From NCBI GenBank assembly GCA_013285645.1, contig JABDHJ010000007.1, positions 1 to 64,000 of the forward strand: DNA of 64,000 bases. The letters run 5' to 3'. A program made the translations under genes and the position numbers. Below are positions 8,559 through 18,545 of the stretch, one piece after another. Origin of the DNA: Verrucomicrobiota bacterium. GTDB lineage: Bacteria > Verrucomicrobiota > Verrucomicrobiia > Methylacidiphilales > UBA1321. How positions within the stretch are numbered: the first letter of the stretch is position 1; each line of letters starts with the position of its first letter. The notes below the pieces were generated by a model that saw only the letters and a list, made by a program, of their open reading frames with translations, ran no database searches and was not told the origin of the DNA.

Positions 8559-9983
8559 ATGTGGTTTTGGCTTCTTGTCCTGGTCTGGGCCGCAGGTCCG
8601 GCTTGTATTCCGCACTTACTCCTGCTCAATAAACGACCCACGGCGACTCTGGCCTGGTTATGGGCCCTGCTTCTCTTTCCGTTTTTTGGGACCGTTCTTT
8701 ATCTGATGATCGGTTCCGAGCAGGTGAAGCGTCGCCGGATGAATCGTCGCGTGGAGTTTCGACAGAAAAATCAATGGTTCTCGGCCCGGTCCCACGCCGG
8801 CAAGGCGTGGTCGAAGAAGAAATCAATCGCGATCAAAGCCCAAACTCTCTTCGATACTTTATCGAATATCACGCAATTGCCCGTCTGCACCGTTTCCGAT
8901 CTGCAGGTCTTACGAAAAGCGCCCGCCTATTATGCTTCACTCAAGGAGGCCATCCGGGGCGCGACGCATTCGGTTGAATTCCAGACCTTCATCTGGCGCG
9001 ACGATGAAGTAGGCGCGGAATTCCTGGAGCTCCTGATCGAGACGGCACAGCGCGGCGTGACCGTCCGAGTCCTGGTCGATGAACTGGGATCATTCTGGTT
9101 AAGGGAGAGTTATTTTCGCCCCTTGGTAAAGGCTGGGGGACAATTTTCCTGGTGCCATACCCTTTCCCCCTTGAGAAGCCGCTACTCGTTCAATCTTCGA
9201 AATCACCGGAAGCTTCAGGTGATCGATGGAGCGATTGCCTACGTGGGCGGAATGAACTTCGGGCGCGAATACGCGAGTCGCAATCCCTATTATGGTGACT
9301 GGGGTGACGTACAGGTTCGCGTGGAAGGAACAGTTGTCCGGGTCCTTCAACAAATTTTTGCGGAAGACTGGTTTTTTGGCACAGGCAAAAGCGACATCCA
9401 AGACCCGCCAAAAATCGCCGTGGAAACGGAAGAGGTCAGCTTCATCCAAATCCTGCGCGGCGGCCCGGACGAAGAAGACCAACCGATGCTGCGTTCGAAC
9501 CTTGCCCTGGTTGCCACGGCCAGCAAACGCCTGTGGATCGCCCCCGGTTATTTTGTTCCCGGCGAAACGATGCTGGCGGCGTTACAGGTTGCGACCGCGC
9601 GTGGTGTCGATGTGCGTATCTTGGTTTCGTTAAAAAGCCAGCATCCGCTCCTGGTCAAGGCGGGCAGATCGTATTACGACGCCTTGTTGCGCCATGGTGT
9701 CAAAATTTTTGAATACGATCAGGGTATCGAGCACTCCAAATATGTCATCATCGACGAGGAATGGGTTTCCGTCGGCTCATCGAATTTTGACGAGAGATCG
9801 ATGCGCTTGAATTTTGAGTTAAGCCTCCTCGCCTATAACCACGAAACAAATCATGAGTTTGCGGAGATCTTTCAAGAGACCCTTTCCGAATCCCACGAAA
9901 TCAACCGAGAGCTATTTGCCAAGCGGTCCTATCGCGAAAAACTGATGGAAGCGGCCCTGAGACCGCTGTCCCCGGTGCTTTAA
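8559..9983 (+). CDS. cls: Cardiolipin synthase (phospholipase D superfamily)
   Basis: A 474-residue membrane enzyme that joins two phosphatidylglycerols, or a phospholipid and an alcohol, into cardiolipin. Two N-terminal hydrophobic helices (residues 1-25 and 30-52) precede two HKD motifs: NHRKLQVID (H216, K218, D223) and EHSKYVIIDE (H392, K394, D399), the latter followed by GSSNFDERS. Length and layout match ClsA-type enzymes. The ATG at 8559 lies 100 bases from the divergent DUF2934 gene start. It probably has its own promoter. Confidence 0.94.
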   Translation: MWFWLLVLVWAAGPACIPHLLLLNKRPTATLAWLWALLLFPFFGTVLYLMIGSEQVKRRRMNRRVEFRQKNQWFSARSHAGKAWSKKKSIAIKAQTLFDTLSNITQLPVCTVSDLQVLRKAPAYYASLKEAIRGATHSVEFQTFIWRDDEVGAEFLELLIETAQRGVTVRVLVDELGSFWLRESYFRPLVKAGGQFSWCHTLSPLRSRYSFNLRNHRKLQVIDGAIAYVGGMNFGREYASRNPYYGDWGDVQVRVEGTVVRVLQQIFAEDWFFGTGKSDIQDPPKIAVETEEVSFIQILRGGPDEEDQPMLRSNLALVATASKRLWIAPGYFVPGETMLAALQVATARGVDVRILVSLKSQHPLLVKAGRSYYDALLRHGVKIFEYDQGIEHSKYVIIDEEWVSVGSSNFDERSMRLNFELSLLAYNHETNHEFAEIFQETLSESHEINRELFAKRSYREKLMEAALRPLSPVL

Positions 9984-10088
9984 CCCGTGTCCTTGACGCT
10001 TAAAGCGCCGGGCTACTTACTCGATTCGGTGCAAGGAACCCAGAGCCATTGGGAACATCAGACTGGCGATTCATTAGAGACCAGAATT

Positions 10089-13000
10089 TCAGCGATCGGC
10101 TTTACTCCGACGCCTGAAGATAAATAATCCCAATAGACCGAGTCCGAGCATCGCCCAGATACTGGGCTCGGGCACGGCGGCAGGATTATAGGCGGAGAGC
10201 ACGACATCCTGACCTCCGATGGTCGAGTTCGTGGCGTAATCTCCAGTATAGCTGATATAGAAAAGAACATTATCGATCGTGACGGTGCCGACGCCATCGA
10301 GATAAGAAATCGTCGCGGTGTTCGTCCCATCCGAAAGGAAATCGAATTGGCCCAAGGTGGAACCGCTTTGGAGAGTAAAAACGTAGTAGTTGTCCAGGTT
10401 CGTGTTTGGCCCCCCGGGAACATACGACACGGAATTGAGTTGGAGTGAACCGATGTTATCAATCTGCAACGTCGCCCCGCTTTGAATGTTCAAGTTAACG
10501 CCCGTCCCGGGAGCCTGGATGGCGTCCTGATCGTAATCCATGCCGGGAGTCACCAAACGCGGTGGATTGGCAGTCGCGGTGTTGGCGATGGCGAACTCGG
10601 CCTTGGATCCCGTATCGAAGGTGAGACTACCGCTAATGGTCGTGATCGAGGGATCGCCTGGATAGAGCGTGCCGCCGCTCTGCACGGTGACGTTGCCGTT
10701 AATCGTACCTTTGCCGCCAAGCGTGCCGCCGTTGCCAACCGTGGCGTTGCCGTTGACCGTACCGCCGCTACCGACACTAAACGAGGAACCGGAGTTGATC
10801 GAAAGAGCACCGGTGATACTACCGTTGAGCACGAGATTGCCCTGATTGACCGTTGTGCCGCCCGTGTAAGTGTTGTTGCCCGTCAGGTCCCAGGTTCCCA
10901 CGCCATTTTTGACCAAGGAGGTCGCTGCTGTTCCGTTGTCCCCGATGGCCGCGTTGAGAATATTATCTCCAGCATTGGATCCTGTGAGGGTAAATGTCTC
11001 AGCAGTGTTTGCTGTGCTGAAGGCGACATTCGCGGAGTTGGTGAAATCGACTGGACCGATGCCCGAGGCATCAAACGTTCCGCCATTGGAACCCATGGTG
11101 AACTCGCGATCGGTACTGTCGCCAGAGCCGGTATATTGAAGGGTGCCACCGTTCAGCACGAGGTTCGAAGCCGCATTGGTCGATTGACCGATGCCGCTGG
11201 CCGTCCCTCCGTCGGAGAGCTGACTGACACTCAATGTACCGGCACTGATCGTCGTCGTGCCCGTATACGTGTTGGCCGCGGCCAGAATCGTGGTGCCAGA
11301 ACCTATCTGACTGACATTGCCCGTGCCGCTGATGAGATTGTTTTCCGTCAGGGTGTTCGATCGCTTATAAAACAAAGTTCCATCGTCCGTCACGCCGCCG
11401 GAACCGAGACTACCCGTCGTGGTATTGTTGCCGACCTGGATCGATCCCGCCGAAAGGATTGTGCCGCCCGAATAGGAATTGGCTCCCGTCAGGAAGGTCA
11501 CGCCAGTGCCCGCCTTATCCAAGGTAATGACCCCGGTCGCACCGCCACCGGCGTTGTTCTCAATCGTTCCGTTGAAGGTGCTGGACCCGTTGCCGTTGCC
11601 GACCGTCAGCGTTTGAGTCGTACCGTTGCTACTGTTGAGCACCACCCCGGAACCCGTCAAGAGACCCACGCCCTGGTCATGACCGTGAAGATCGAGCGTA
11701 CCGCCGATCGCCGCCGAACCACTTTGACTTCCCAGCGCACTGGCCGTGGCGCTGGCCGCGCCCACTCCGATTAGAAGCGTGGTGCTGGCTCCAACGGTTG
11801 TGCCGCCGGTGTAGGTGTTCGTGCCGGTCAGGACCAAGGTGCTACTCGCGCCTGTCTGGATGACCTTACCCGTGCCACTGATCACATTGCCATCGGTCAG
11901 GCTGCCACCCAGTCGGTTATAAATCAAAGTGCCGTTGTCAACCACGCCACCCGTACCGAGGCTGCCCGTGGTGCCTGAGAGGAAGAGGCCAGCGCCGATT
12001 TGCAGCGTGCCCGAGAGGATGGTCGTGCCGCCAGTGTAGGTGTTCGCGGCAGTCAAAATAGTGATGCCGGAGCCAGCTTGCGTGAGGGTGCCCGTTCCGC
12101 TGATCACGTTCGTTTCCGTCAGGGTATTGGAGTGGTCGTAGCTAAGGACGCTGTCATCGATCACACCGCCGGAGCCCAGACTGCCCGTGGTACCGCCGTT
12201 GCCGACCTGCAGCGTGCCTGAGGTAATCGTCGTTCCGCCAGTGTAAGTGTTGGCCTCCGTCAGGATTGTCGTGCCAGTTCCGGATTGAGTGACGTTGCCC
12301 GTTCCACTGATCGCGTGTGCTTCGGTCAGAGTGTCGGAGCGGTCGTAGGTCAAGGTCGCGTCATCGATCACGGCACCGATGCCCAGATTGCCCGAGGTAC
12401 CGCCATTGCCGATTTGCAGTGTGCCCGAGGTGATCGTGGTGGTGCCGGTGTAGGTATTGGCTCCACTGAAAATAATGGCACCAACGGGATTGACTCCCGT
12501 CGTCAGGGTAATCCCGTAATTACCGCTGATTATTCCGCTAAAGTTGGAGGTTGTAGCGGGCGAGGTGTCCGGATTGGCCGAAGTGATGGTGATGTCTGCC
12601 CCGAGAACCGCGTCCCCTGTAAAGTTGGTTTCCCGCCCAAGGGTAAAGTCGCCGTTGAGAGCAAGCGCATTGCCCAACGTCCGCGCCTCACCCGAGGCAC
12701 GAATGCCGCCACCGTTGATGGTGATGGTTCCGCTGCCCAAGGCGTTATCACTTCCGATGTCGAGCGTGCCTGCGTTGATCGTCGTTCCACCGCTGTAACT
12801 GTTGCTGCCAGAAAGCGTCAAAGAACCGGAACCGAGTTGGTCGACTGAGCCAGCCCCACTGGATCCACCATTATCCGTGATATTGCCGGAGAAGGTGATG
12901 TCGTCCGAATGGTTAAAGGTCAGCGTGCCATTGTCAGTCACGTTGCCCGCCAGGGAACCACTCGTTCCGCCGTTGCCGATCTGAATGCCACCAAATTGTC

Positions 13001-16000
13001 CAATGTTGGTACCTCCCGTTTGTGTGGCAGTACCTGTAAGAGTGAGCGTGCCTCCAAATTGGTGGTTTAGAATGCCAGCCCCTGAGATCGATCCCGCATA
13101 AGTCTGTGAATCGCTGAAGTACATAATCGAACCACTCGCGATGCTGATGCTCGACGAGGCGAAGGTTGAAGTGCCCGCCCCATTATTATCCACCTCAAAG
13201 TCACCACTGGCGATGACCGTGGCGCCGGTGTACGTCTGGTTTCCGCCCAAGGAGACAAGCGTATTGCCCGTAATGGTCAATCCACCGGAACCCGAGACGG
13301 TGCCGGAGATCCCGACAAACGCATTACTCGTACTGAGGGTTCCTCCCAGCGTTCCCAACGTGATGTTACGAGAGGAACTCATGTTGCTGGTGAATTGCAA
13401 CGTGCCACCGTTCAACGTCACGCTACCCGTCGCCGTGCCGAGATTATTGTCGGCGGAAATGGAGATTGTTCCGCCGTTGATCGTCGTGCCGCCGGCGTAA
13501 TCGTTCCCACCGGTGAGCGTGAGCACGCCGGGGCCCATCTGCACCAGGTTGCCCGAGCCGAAGATATAATTGTCCACCGTCACGTTATCGCTGCGATTGA
13601 AGGCCAGGGTGGCGTAATCGAGCACTTGGCCGCTGCCCAGGTTACCCGTGGTGCCTCCGTTGCCCACCTGGATCGTTCCACCACCCTCAATGAACGTGGA
13701 ACCGGAATAGGTGTTCACTCCGGTCAGGATCAATGTGCCGGTGTTCCCTTGCGAAATGGAGCCGCTACCGCTGATCACATTGCTTTCTGTGAAGATGTCC
13801 GAGCGAGCGTATTCCAATCCAGAGGTCACGCCATTGAGGAAAATGCCGCCTGTGCCCAGACTGCCGCTCGTGCTGATCGCGGAGCCTGTGCCAATCTCCA
13901 GGTTGCCTGCGGTTACCGTGGTACCACCGGTGTAGATGTTGTTGCCAGTCAGGACGAGGCTGCCCGCCCCGATTTTATTGATGCCGCCGCCACCGCTGAT
14001 CACTCCGCTCAAGGCGAGATAGCCCGCCCCGCCCAGGTTGCTCGCTCCGCTACCCGCCAGGCTTACGGCGTTCGCGAAGTTGGCGCTGGTGTTGGCATTA
14101 CTGTTGATCAGACTGCTGGCGGTGCCGCTTTCCAGTTGAAGGTTACTGGCCTGCACATTCTGCTGACCATTGAGATCCAGGGTGCCGCTGAAAACCAGCA
14201 CCTCACCCGTCGCCGCCAGCGCATTGGCATTCCCTAACTGCAGGGTGCCCGCCGTGATCGTCGTGCTGCCCGTATAATTATTTGCACCGTCCAGAGTCAA
14301 CGTTCCAGTCCCAAGCTTGTTCAAGCTTCCTCCCGCGCTGACCAGAGACGAGGCAAAGGTGACCGCTTGACCATTGGTGTCGATGGAAAAAATCTGATTA
14401 GCCCCCGTGGAGAAACGGGCCGAGTAGTCGGTGGAATTCGCCGTACTGTATTGCAAGGTGCCACCGGAAAAAGTGATGGCCCCCTTAGTGCCGATCGCGC
14501 CGCCACTGCCGAGATTGAGCACGCCTGCAGTCAGGGTGGTGCCTCCCGCGTAGGTATTCTCCCCTGAAAGGACGAGCGTGCCCGCGCCGGTCTTGTTGAT
14601 ACTCGCAGCCGCATAACCGCCGGGAGAAGAATCGGCGATGTTCTCGGAAAAGGTTTCCGTCCCCGAGGAAACGCCAAGATTCACTGTTCCTCCGTCGAGG
14701 AAGATCCCGTTGCCCGCACCTGTCCCGTCGCCTGCTTCGACACCAAAAATCGAGCTTAAATTAGTGGCCCCGCCAGCTCCTCCTGTAACGGTGTCTCCGT
14801 TGAGAGAGCTATCGGCCACGGTCAGACTGGCTCCGTTGCTGCCTCGCACAAAAATAGCTCCACCCGCTGCTCCGCCGCCACCGCCGCCGCCCGCACCAAT
14901 ATTGTTGTTAGCGTCCTCGCTGGCGCCTCCAGCACCTCCGAGATAGCCGCCCACGCTGTTGAAAGAAGTCAATAACGAGCCACCACCACCACCGCCAAAG
15001 CCTCCGTTGCCACCCTTGGTGGTATGTCCTCCGTCGTCTATCGAAGATCCACCGCCGCCGCCGCCGCCGTATCCTCCTGAGCCTGCGGTACTATCCTCGC
15101 TTCCATTTCCGCCGCCGCCACCGAAGTCACCCCCGTTGCCGCCGTTATAGCCAAGCGCGCCGCCGCCGCCGCCGCCGAATTTGCCACCAGTGCCTCCATT
15201 GCCTCCAGCAACAAAATTACCTGTAATGTTTTGGTAAAAGGCCGATCCTCCTCCGCCGCCGCCATTGAGGGAACCATTTCCACCGGGACCACCGGCTGGG
15301 TACGAGGCTCCGGTTCCGCCTCCGGTTCCGCCTGCTCCACCCGTTGCGGTGCTATTGATTGTCGTGGCATTCGATCCAGACGTCAGCCCGCCGCCACCAC
15401 CCCCAGCCGGGTGGCCGCCGTTGTTTATTCCATTCCCGCCGGAGCCGACGAGTCCGCCGCCACCGCCGGTACCGCCGTTCGAATTTCCACCATTACCCGC
15501 AAAGCCCCCTCCACCGCCTCCCGCGCCTGAAGAACCATAATAGCCGGTGCCTCCGTTACCTCCCAGTCCGCCACCACCTCCTCCTACGAAGTCAGTAGCA
15601 CTAACGCCGGTAACCGGGACGTTCCCCGCGCCACCCGCTCCTCCCGTGGCGGAATTGTTCGTGAAAGCGACACCGCTGATGGTTACGGCCCCCGAATTAA
15701 CGAACAGCGCTCCACCCGCGCCCAAGCCCCCGCCGCCGCCGCCGAGGCCACCCGCGCCTCCCGTGGCGCTGCCATTGGTGAGTGTGACGTTTTCAATATT
15801 GACGGCTGCCGTGGGGCTTGCCGTATCGACAAAGAAAATGCGATAGGCGTTATTTCCGCTGATTGTGTTTCCCGTGCCACCGTTAATCGTGACGGCACTG
15901 GTGATGATCGGCAAGGCGCTCGTCAACGTGATCGTACCCAGATTATTGGCAAGATTGATCGTGCTGCCTGGATTGGCGTTCGCCAGTGTCAGACAATAGA

Positions 16001-16205
16001 GCAGATCACCCGAACTGCCGGAGCCCGTTCCCGTATCGCTCGTACTGGTCACCGTATAGGTGGTCCCGAAAGCAGGTGCTGCCGTCAAAAGAACCAGAAC
16101 GAGGAACTGACAGCAGGCAAAAATCCCCTTCCGAATGCGGAAACGAGCCCAGGACGAGAGCGCTATCTCGGTCGGTGTTAATTGAAAAAAATGCCGGGGG
16201 ATCAC
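10089..16205 (-). CDS. Giant secreted autotransporter-strand repeat protein with PEP-CTERM-like tail
   Basis: A 2038-residue protein. An N-terminal signal peptide ends near residue 47 (TAAPAFG). About residues 140-460 are extremely glycine-rich (GGGGGG runs). From about 540 to 1900 come many imperfect repeats of the type NTYTGGTTITSGTLQVGNGG, the autotransporter-associated beta-strand repeat that forms a beta-helix. The C-terminus has VPEPS, a hydrophobic helix and RRRSK, as in PEP-CTERM proteins handled by exosortase. No beta-barrel translocator domain is present, so despite the repeats it is not a classical autotransporter. It is probably surface-exposed or matrix-forming. No exosortase gene lies in the window. 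Antisense open frames across it are GC-driven shadows. Confidence 0.88.
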   Translation of the reverse strand: MIPRHFFQLTPTEIALSSWARFRIRKGIFACCQFLVLVLLTAAPAFGTTYTVTSTSDTGTGSGSSGDLLYCLTLANANPGSTINLANNLGTITLTSALPIITSAVTINGGTGNTISGNNAYRIFFVDTASPTAAVNIENVTLTNGSATGGAGGLGGGGGGLGAGGALFVNSGAVTISGVAFTNNSATGGAGGAGNVPVTGVSATDFVGGGGGGLGGNGGTGYYGSSGAGGGGGGFAGNGGNSNGGTGGGGGLVGSGGNGINNGGHPAGGGGGGLTSGSNATTINSTATGGAGGTGGGTGASYPAGGPGGNGSLNGGGGGGSAFYQNITGNFVAGGNGGTGGKFGGGGGGALGYNGGNGGDFGGGGGNGSEDSTAGSGGYGGGGGGGSSIDDGGHTTKGGNGGFGGGGGGSLLTSFNSVGGYLGGAGGASEDANNNIGAGGGGGGGAAGGAIFVRGSNGASLTVADSSLNGDTVTGGAGGATNLSSIFGVEAGDGTGAGNGIFLDGGTVNLGVSSGTETFSENIADSSPGGYAAASINKTGAGTLVLSGENTYAGGTTLTAGVLNLGSGGAIGTKGAITFSGGTLQYSTANSTDYSARFSTGANQIFSIDTNGQAVTFASSLVSAGGSLNKLGTGTLTLDGANNYTGSTTITAGTLQLGNANALAATGEVLVFSGTLDLNGQQNVQASNLQLESGTASSLINSNANTSANFANAVSLAGSGASNLGGAGYLALSGVISGGGGINKIGAGSLVLTGNNIYTGGTTVTAGNLEIGTGSAISTSGSLGTGGIFLNGVTSGLEYARSDIFTESNVISGSGSISQGNTGTLILTGVNTYSGSTFIEGGGTIQVGNGGTTGNLGSGQVLDYATLAFNRSDNVTVDNYIFGSGNLVQMGPGVLTLTGGNDYAGGTTINGGTISISADNNLGTATGSVTLNGGTLQFTSNMSSSRNITLGTLGGTLSTSNAFVGISGTVSGSGGLTITGNTLVSLGGNQTYTGATVIASGDFEVDNNGAGTSTFASSSISIASGSIMYFSDSQTYAGSISGAGILNHQFGGTLTLTGTATQTGGTNIGQFGGIQIGNGGTSGSLAGNVTDNGTLTFNHSDDITFSGNITDNGGSSGAGSVDQLGSGSLTLSGSNSYSGGTTINAGTLDIGSDNALGSGTITINGGGIRASGEARTLGNALALNGDFTLGRETNFTGDAVLGADITITSANPDTSPATTSNFSGIISGNYGITLTTGVNPVGAIIFSGANTYTGTTTITSGTLQIGNGGTSGNLGIGAVIDDATLTYDRSDTLTEAHAISGTGNVTQSGTGTTILTEANTYTGGTTITSGTLQVGNGGTTGSLGSGGVIDDSVLSYDHSNTLTETNVISGTGTLTQAGSGITILTAANTYTGGTTILSGTLQIGAGLFLSGTTGSLGTGGVVDNGTLIYNRLGGSLTDGNVISGTGKVIQTGASSTLVLTGTNTYTGGTTVGASTTLLIGVGAASATASALGSQSGSAAIGGTLDLHGHDQGVGLLTGSGVVLNSSNGTTQTLTVGNGNGSSTFNGTIENNAGGGATGVITLDKAGTGVTFLTGANSYSGGTILSAGSIQVGNNTTTGSLGSGGVTDDGTLFYKRSNTLTENNLISGTGNVSQIGSGTTILAAANTYTGTTTISAGTLSVSQLSDGGTASGIGQSTNAASNLVLNGGTLQYTGSGDSTDREFTMGSNGGTFDASGIGPVDFTNSANVAFSTANTAETFTLTGSNAGDNILNAAIGDNGTAATSLVKNGVGTWDLTGNNTYTGGTTVNQGNLVLNGSITGALSINSGSSFSVGSGGTVNGNATVGNGGTLGGKGTINGNVTVQSGGTLYPGDPSITTISGSLTFDTGSKAEFAIANTATANPPRLVTPGMDYDQDAIQAPGTGVNLNIQSGATLQIDNIGSLQLNSVSYVPGGPNTNLDNYYVFTLQSGSTLGQFDFLSDGTNTATISYLDGVGTVTIDNVLFYISYTGDYATNSTIGGQDVVLSAYNPAAVPEPSIWAMLGLGLLGLFIFRRRSKADR

Positions 16206-16299
16206 GCCCGGACTATAGAGATGCCCGACTTTCTGTATACCCCCCTATTTAGATAAGAGGGCTTTAAAGCGTTAGTTGTCTCTACAGGCACTTGTTGCA

Positions 16300-17226
16300 T
16301 CAAGCCTGCCGACGGTGTACCTCATGCCTGTTTCCTTCGAGCCAAAGAGCCATCAGAGCCGCGCGGCTTTTCACGCCAAAAAGGGTGTAAAGATTGGTCA
16401 CGCTTTTGTGCAGAGTGGAGGGTTTTCGACCGAGGGATACGGCGATCTGATTCTCCGTCTGACCGGTCAAGAGACCTTGCAGGATTTGCCGCTCCATGGG
16501 ACTGAGAAGTTTGTCGCTCACGAGAAGTCCGTTACCAAGAAGGAGACGGTGATGCAGTTCGGGAATGCCTCGCAGGGCATTGCCGGCCAGATCGGCCTCG
16601 CGCTGAGTGAAGAGCCGTCGGCGGGGTTTGGTCTGGAAACGATCGATCAGAAAAAAGGATTCGAGATCGGCGGTGACAGGAAATCCGACCATGATGCGAT
16701 CTGCGATGCCACCGTCACGGTAATAGCGTTTGTAGTGGGGCGTCTTTTTGAACGCGGCAAAGTCGAAGAGCTTTCCATCGCGAATCCGATAAAAGCGGAA
16801 GCGACCTGTGCTGCCCATGGTGGCGCGGCTGTCCATGCCGATGTGATCGGCATCCTTGGCTTCGTGCGACCGCTGGTAGTAGGTCGGGGTAAGTTTCCCG
16901 TAGTGCTCGCTGTCGTAGTATTCGGCAAGTTGTTTTCGGTAAGGCGCTGGATCAGGCCGTAGGGCGACCCGAGCGCGGAGACGCCAGCCGAGAAAGGGGT
17001 CTTTCTTCGCAGTTGCGCCGCGCAGAACCCGAACACCACCGATCCAGATAACGTTATCGGCATCGATCTCTTTCGCGATCCATTCCTGAAGGTACTTTAG
17101 CGCGGCATCCGTCTCACTGGCAGGAAAATTGGCGAGCCGTTGCCAAAGTTCAAAAGTCGCATCGCTGATGGCATTGGTGGGAGAAACGGAAGGCATGATG
17201 TTGAAGCAATTTACATCACCCCGCAT
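16300..17226 (-). CDS. LuxR-family transcriptional regulator
   Basis: A 308-residue protein whose last 65 residues form a LuxR/FixJ-type helix-turn-helix: LSPMERQILQGLLTGQTENQ, IAVSLGRKPSTLHKSVTNLY, then FGVKSRAALMALWL. The N-terminal 230 residues are an unrecognised, possibly GAF- or PAS-like, sensor region without receiver-domain aspartates. ATGs at 17226 and 17196 are both possible. It lies upstream of, and in the same direction as, the giant PEP-CTERM protein gene (94-base gap), so it may regulate it (inference). Confidence 0.8.
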   Translation of the reverse strand: MRGDVNCFNIMPSVSPTNAISDATFELWQRLANFPASETDAALKYLQEWIAKEIDADNVIWIGGVRVLRGATAKKDPFLGWRLRARVALRPDPAPYRKQLAEYYDSEHYGKLTPTYYQRSHEAKDADHIGMDSRATMGSTGRFRFYRIRDGKLFDFAAFKKTPHYKRYYRDGGIADRIMVGFPVTADLESFFLIDRFQTKPRRRLFTQREADLAGNALRGIPELHHRLLLGNGLLVSDKLLSPMERQILQGLLTGQTENQIAVSLGRKPSTLHKSVTNLYTLFGVKSRAALMALWLEGNRHEVHRRQA

Positions 17227-17403
17227 TGCTCACAAGGCCTTGAAAGCACTCGCACACAGGATGTAGTTCATTCAAGCCCCCCCTGCGAAAATCACCTCTC
17301 CACGCAGAGGTACGGAGATGCAGAATCCGACAAGAAGCAGCGTCAGAGCGAAGGCTCTAATTGAATTTGCTACTATTTCTGTAAGTAGTTGACGCCCATA
17401 ACG

Positions 17404-17477
17404 TCGGGCTGCAGGGATTTGAACCCTGGACCTCGCCGACCCGAACGGCGCGCTCTACCAAGCTGAGCCACAACCCG
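17404..17477 (-). tRNA. tRNA-Pro (anticodon CGG)
   Basis: Read on the minus strand this 74-base segment folds as a complete tRNA: acceptor arms CGGGTTG and CAGCCCG (one G-U pair), D stem GCTC/GAGC with GG in the loop, anticodon stem CGCCG/CGGCG enclosing the loop TTCGGGT, T stem CAGGG/CCCTG with loop TTCAAAT, discriminator A. The anticodon is CGG, reading CCG proline codons. The 3' CCA is not encoded. Confidence 0.95.
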
Positions 17478-17624
17478 AAGAAACTGACTTTGCAACCATC
17501 CGGTCTTGTAAAATGGATGGGGGACTACTTTGGCAGGTTCAAGGCAGGTGGCAAGCTTAACGAGATTCCGCGATGATGATTCTTTAAAGATTTCCTTACG
17601 CCATGATCTTGTTTAAGTTCAATC

Positions 17625-18356
17625 ATGGGACGTCAATGGTTACTCGCTAAACGCGAAGTCAATTCGCTGAGAAAATCTCAGGCAACAGGCAAATATCTCA
17701 AGGAAATCATGGTGGCCGCCAAGCATGGCGGACCGGATCCCACCGCCAACGCGCGGCTCTTTGCGGCGATCGAAAAGGCCCGCAAGGAGAGTGTTCCCCG
17801 CGACAACATCGAACGGGCGATCAAGAAGGGTGCAGGCATCGGTGGCGAAAAAATGATCCTTGAGATCATGGCCTTCGAAGGCTACGCGCCGCACAAGGTG
17901 CCGGTCATCGTCGAGGCACTTACCGATAACCATAACCGCACCGCGCCGGAAATCCGCGTGCTCTTTAAAAAGGGGCAATTGGGCGTGGCGGGCAGCAATA
18001 AATTTCTTTTCGATCACGTCGGCCTGATCGAGGCGCATCATCCCGACGCGGCGGCCGATATCGAAGCCGCCGCCATCGAAGCGGGCGCCAACGAAGTCGA
18101 ACCGTTGAATCACGGCCAGAACGATGACATTCCCGAGGGTGCCACTGGAGCACGATTCATCGCGGACCGGGCGGCCATTCATACGGTCTCCCAGTGGCTC
18201 ACTAAAAATGGCTGGACGGTAATCACGAGCGAAATGGGCTACATTCCCAAGAATATGCCCCAGCTCACGGACGAGCAACGCGCGGAGGTCGGCGAGTTTC
18301 TGCAATTACTTGACGACCACGACGACGTTCACCGCATCTGGGCGGCGTTCCGCTAA
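17625..18356 (+). CDS. YebC/PmpR (TACO1) family protein
   Basis: A 243-residue cytoplasmic protein of the YebC family. Recognisable blocks are KEIMVAAKHGGPDPTANARL, ESVPRDNIERAIKKG, FEGYAPHKVPVIVEALTDN and NRTAPEIRVLFKKG. The N-terminus (MGRQWLLAKREV) departs from the usual GHSKW start and is closer to the YeeN-like branch. Members were described as DNA-binding regulators, and more recently as translation factors that relieve ribosome stalling on polyproline. The tRNA-Pro gene next door is probably coincidental. A single gene flanked by repeat sequence downstream. Confidence 0.9.
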   Translation: MGRQWLLAKREVNSLRKSQATGKYLKEIMVAAKHGGPDPTANARLFAAIEKARKESVPRDNIERAIKKGAGIGGEKMILEIMAFEGYAPHKVPVIVEALTDNHNRTAPEIRVLFKKGQLGVAGSNKFLFDHVGLIEAHHPDAAADIEAAAIEAGANEVEPLNHGQNDDIPEGATGARFIADRAAIHTVSQWLTKNGWTVITSEMGYIPKNMPQLTDEQRAEVGEFLQLLDDHDDVHRIWAAFR

Positions 18357-18415
18357 GTACCGGTTAAAGTAAAGAACTTCGAAGCATTTCAGAGGTAGTC
18401 GTCGCACCTTCCGTT

Positions 18416-18519
18416 GGTAGCCGCCACACGCTGGGTGGCGGTGCCTTCCCTCCGTGGTAGCCGTCGACCTCTGGGCGACGGTCAGAAAGCAGGCCCGCGC
18501 TCGGAGATCGCGGGCTACC
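18416..18519. repeat. Family B palindromic repeat (compound copy)
   Basis: This contains GTAGCCGCCACACGCTGGGT, GTAGCCGTCGACCTCTGGGC and a terminal GATCGCGGGCTACC. The last 30 bases are the reverse complement, with one mismatch, of part of the 8.1-kb copy. It lies between convergent yebC and the SYLF gene, where it may act as a bidirectional hairpin. Confidence 0.8.
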
Positions 18520-18545
18520 ACTTCCAGAAACCCATCCGGGACTTT

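Noticed and set aside
10700-14600. Regular repeats that might suggest a CRISPR array
   Set aside because: The repeats are degenerate, of variable spacing, in frame, and encode the NTYTGGTT-type strand repeat; there are no unique spacers and no cas genes.
10482-15846. Several open frames antisense to the giant repeat protein
   Set aside because: They are low-complexity, share the repeat periodicity of the sense gene and contain no domains.
17405-18356. Functional link between tRNA-Pro and YebC (polyproline stalling)
   Set aside because: Attractive, but the genes are on opposite strands and nothing in the sequence ties them together.
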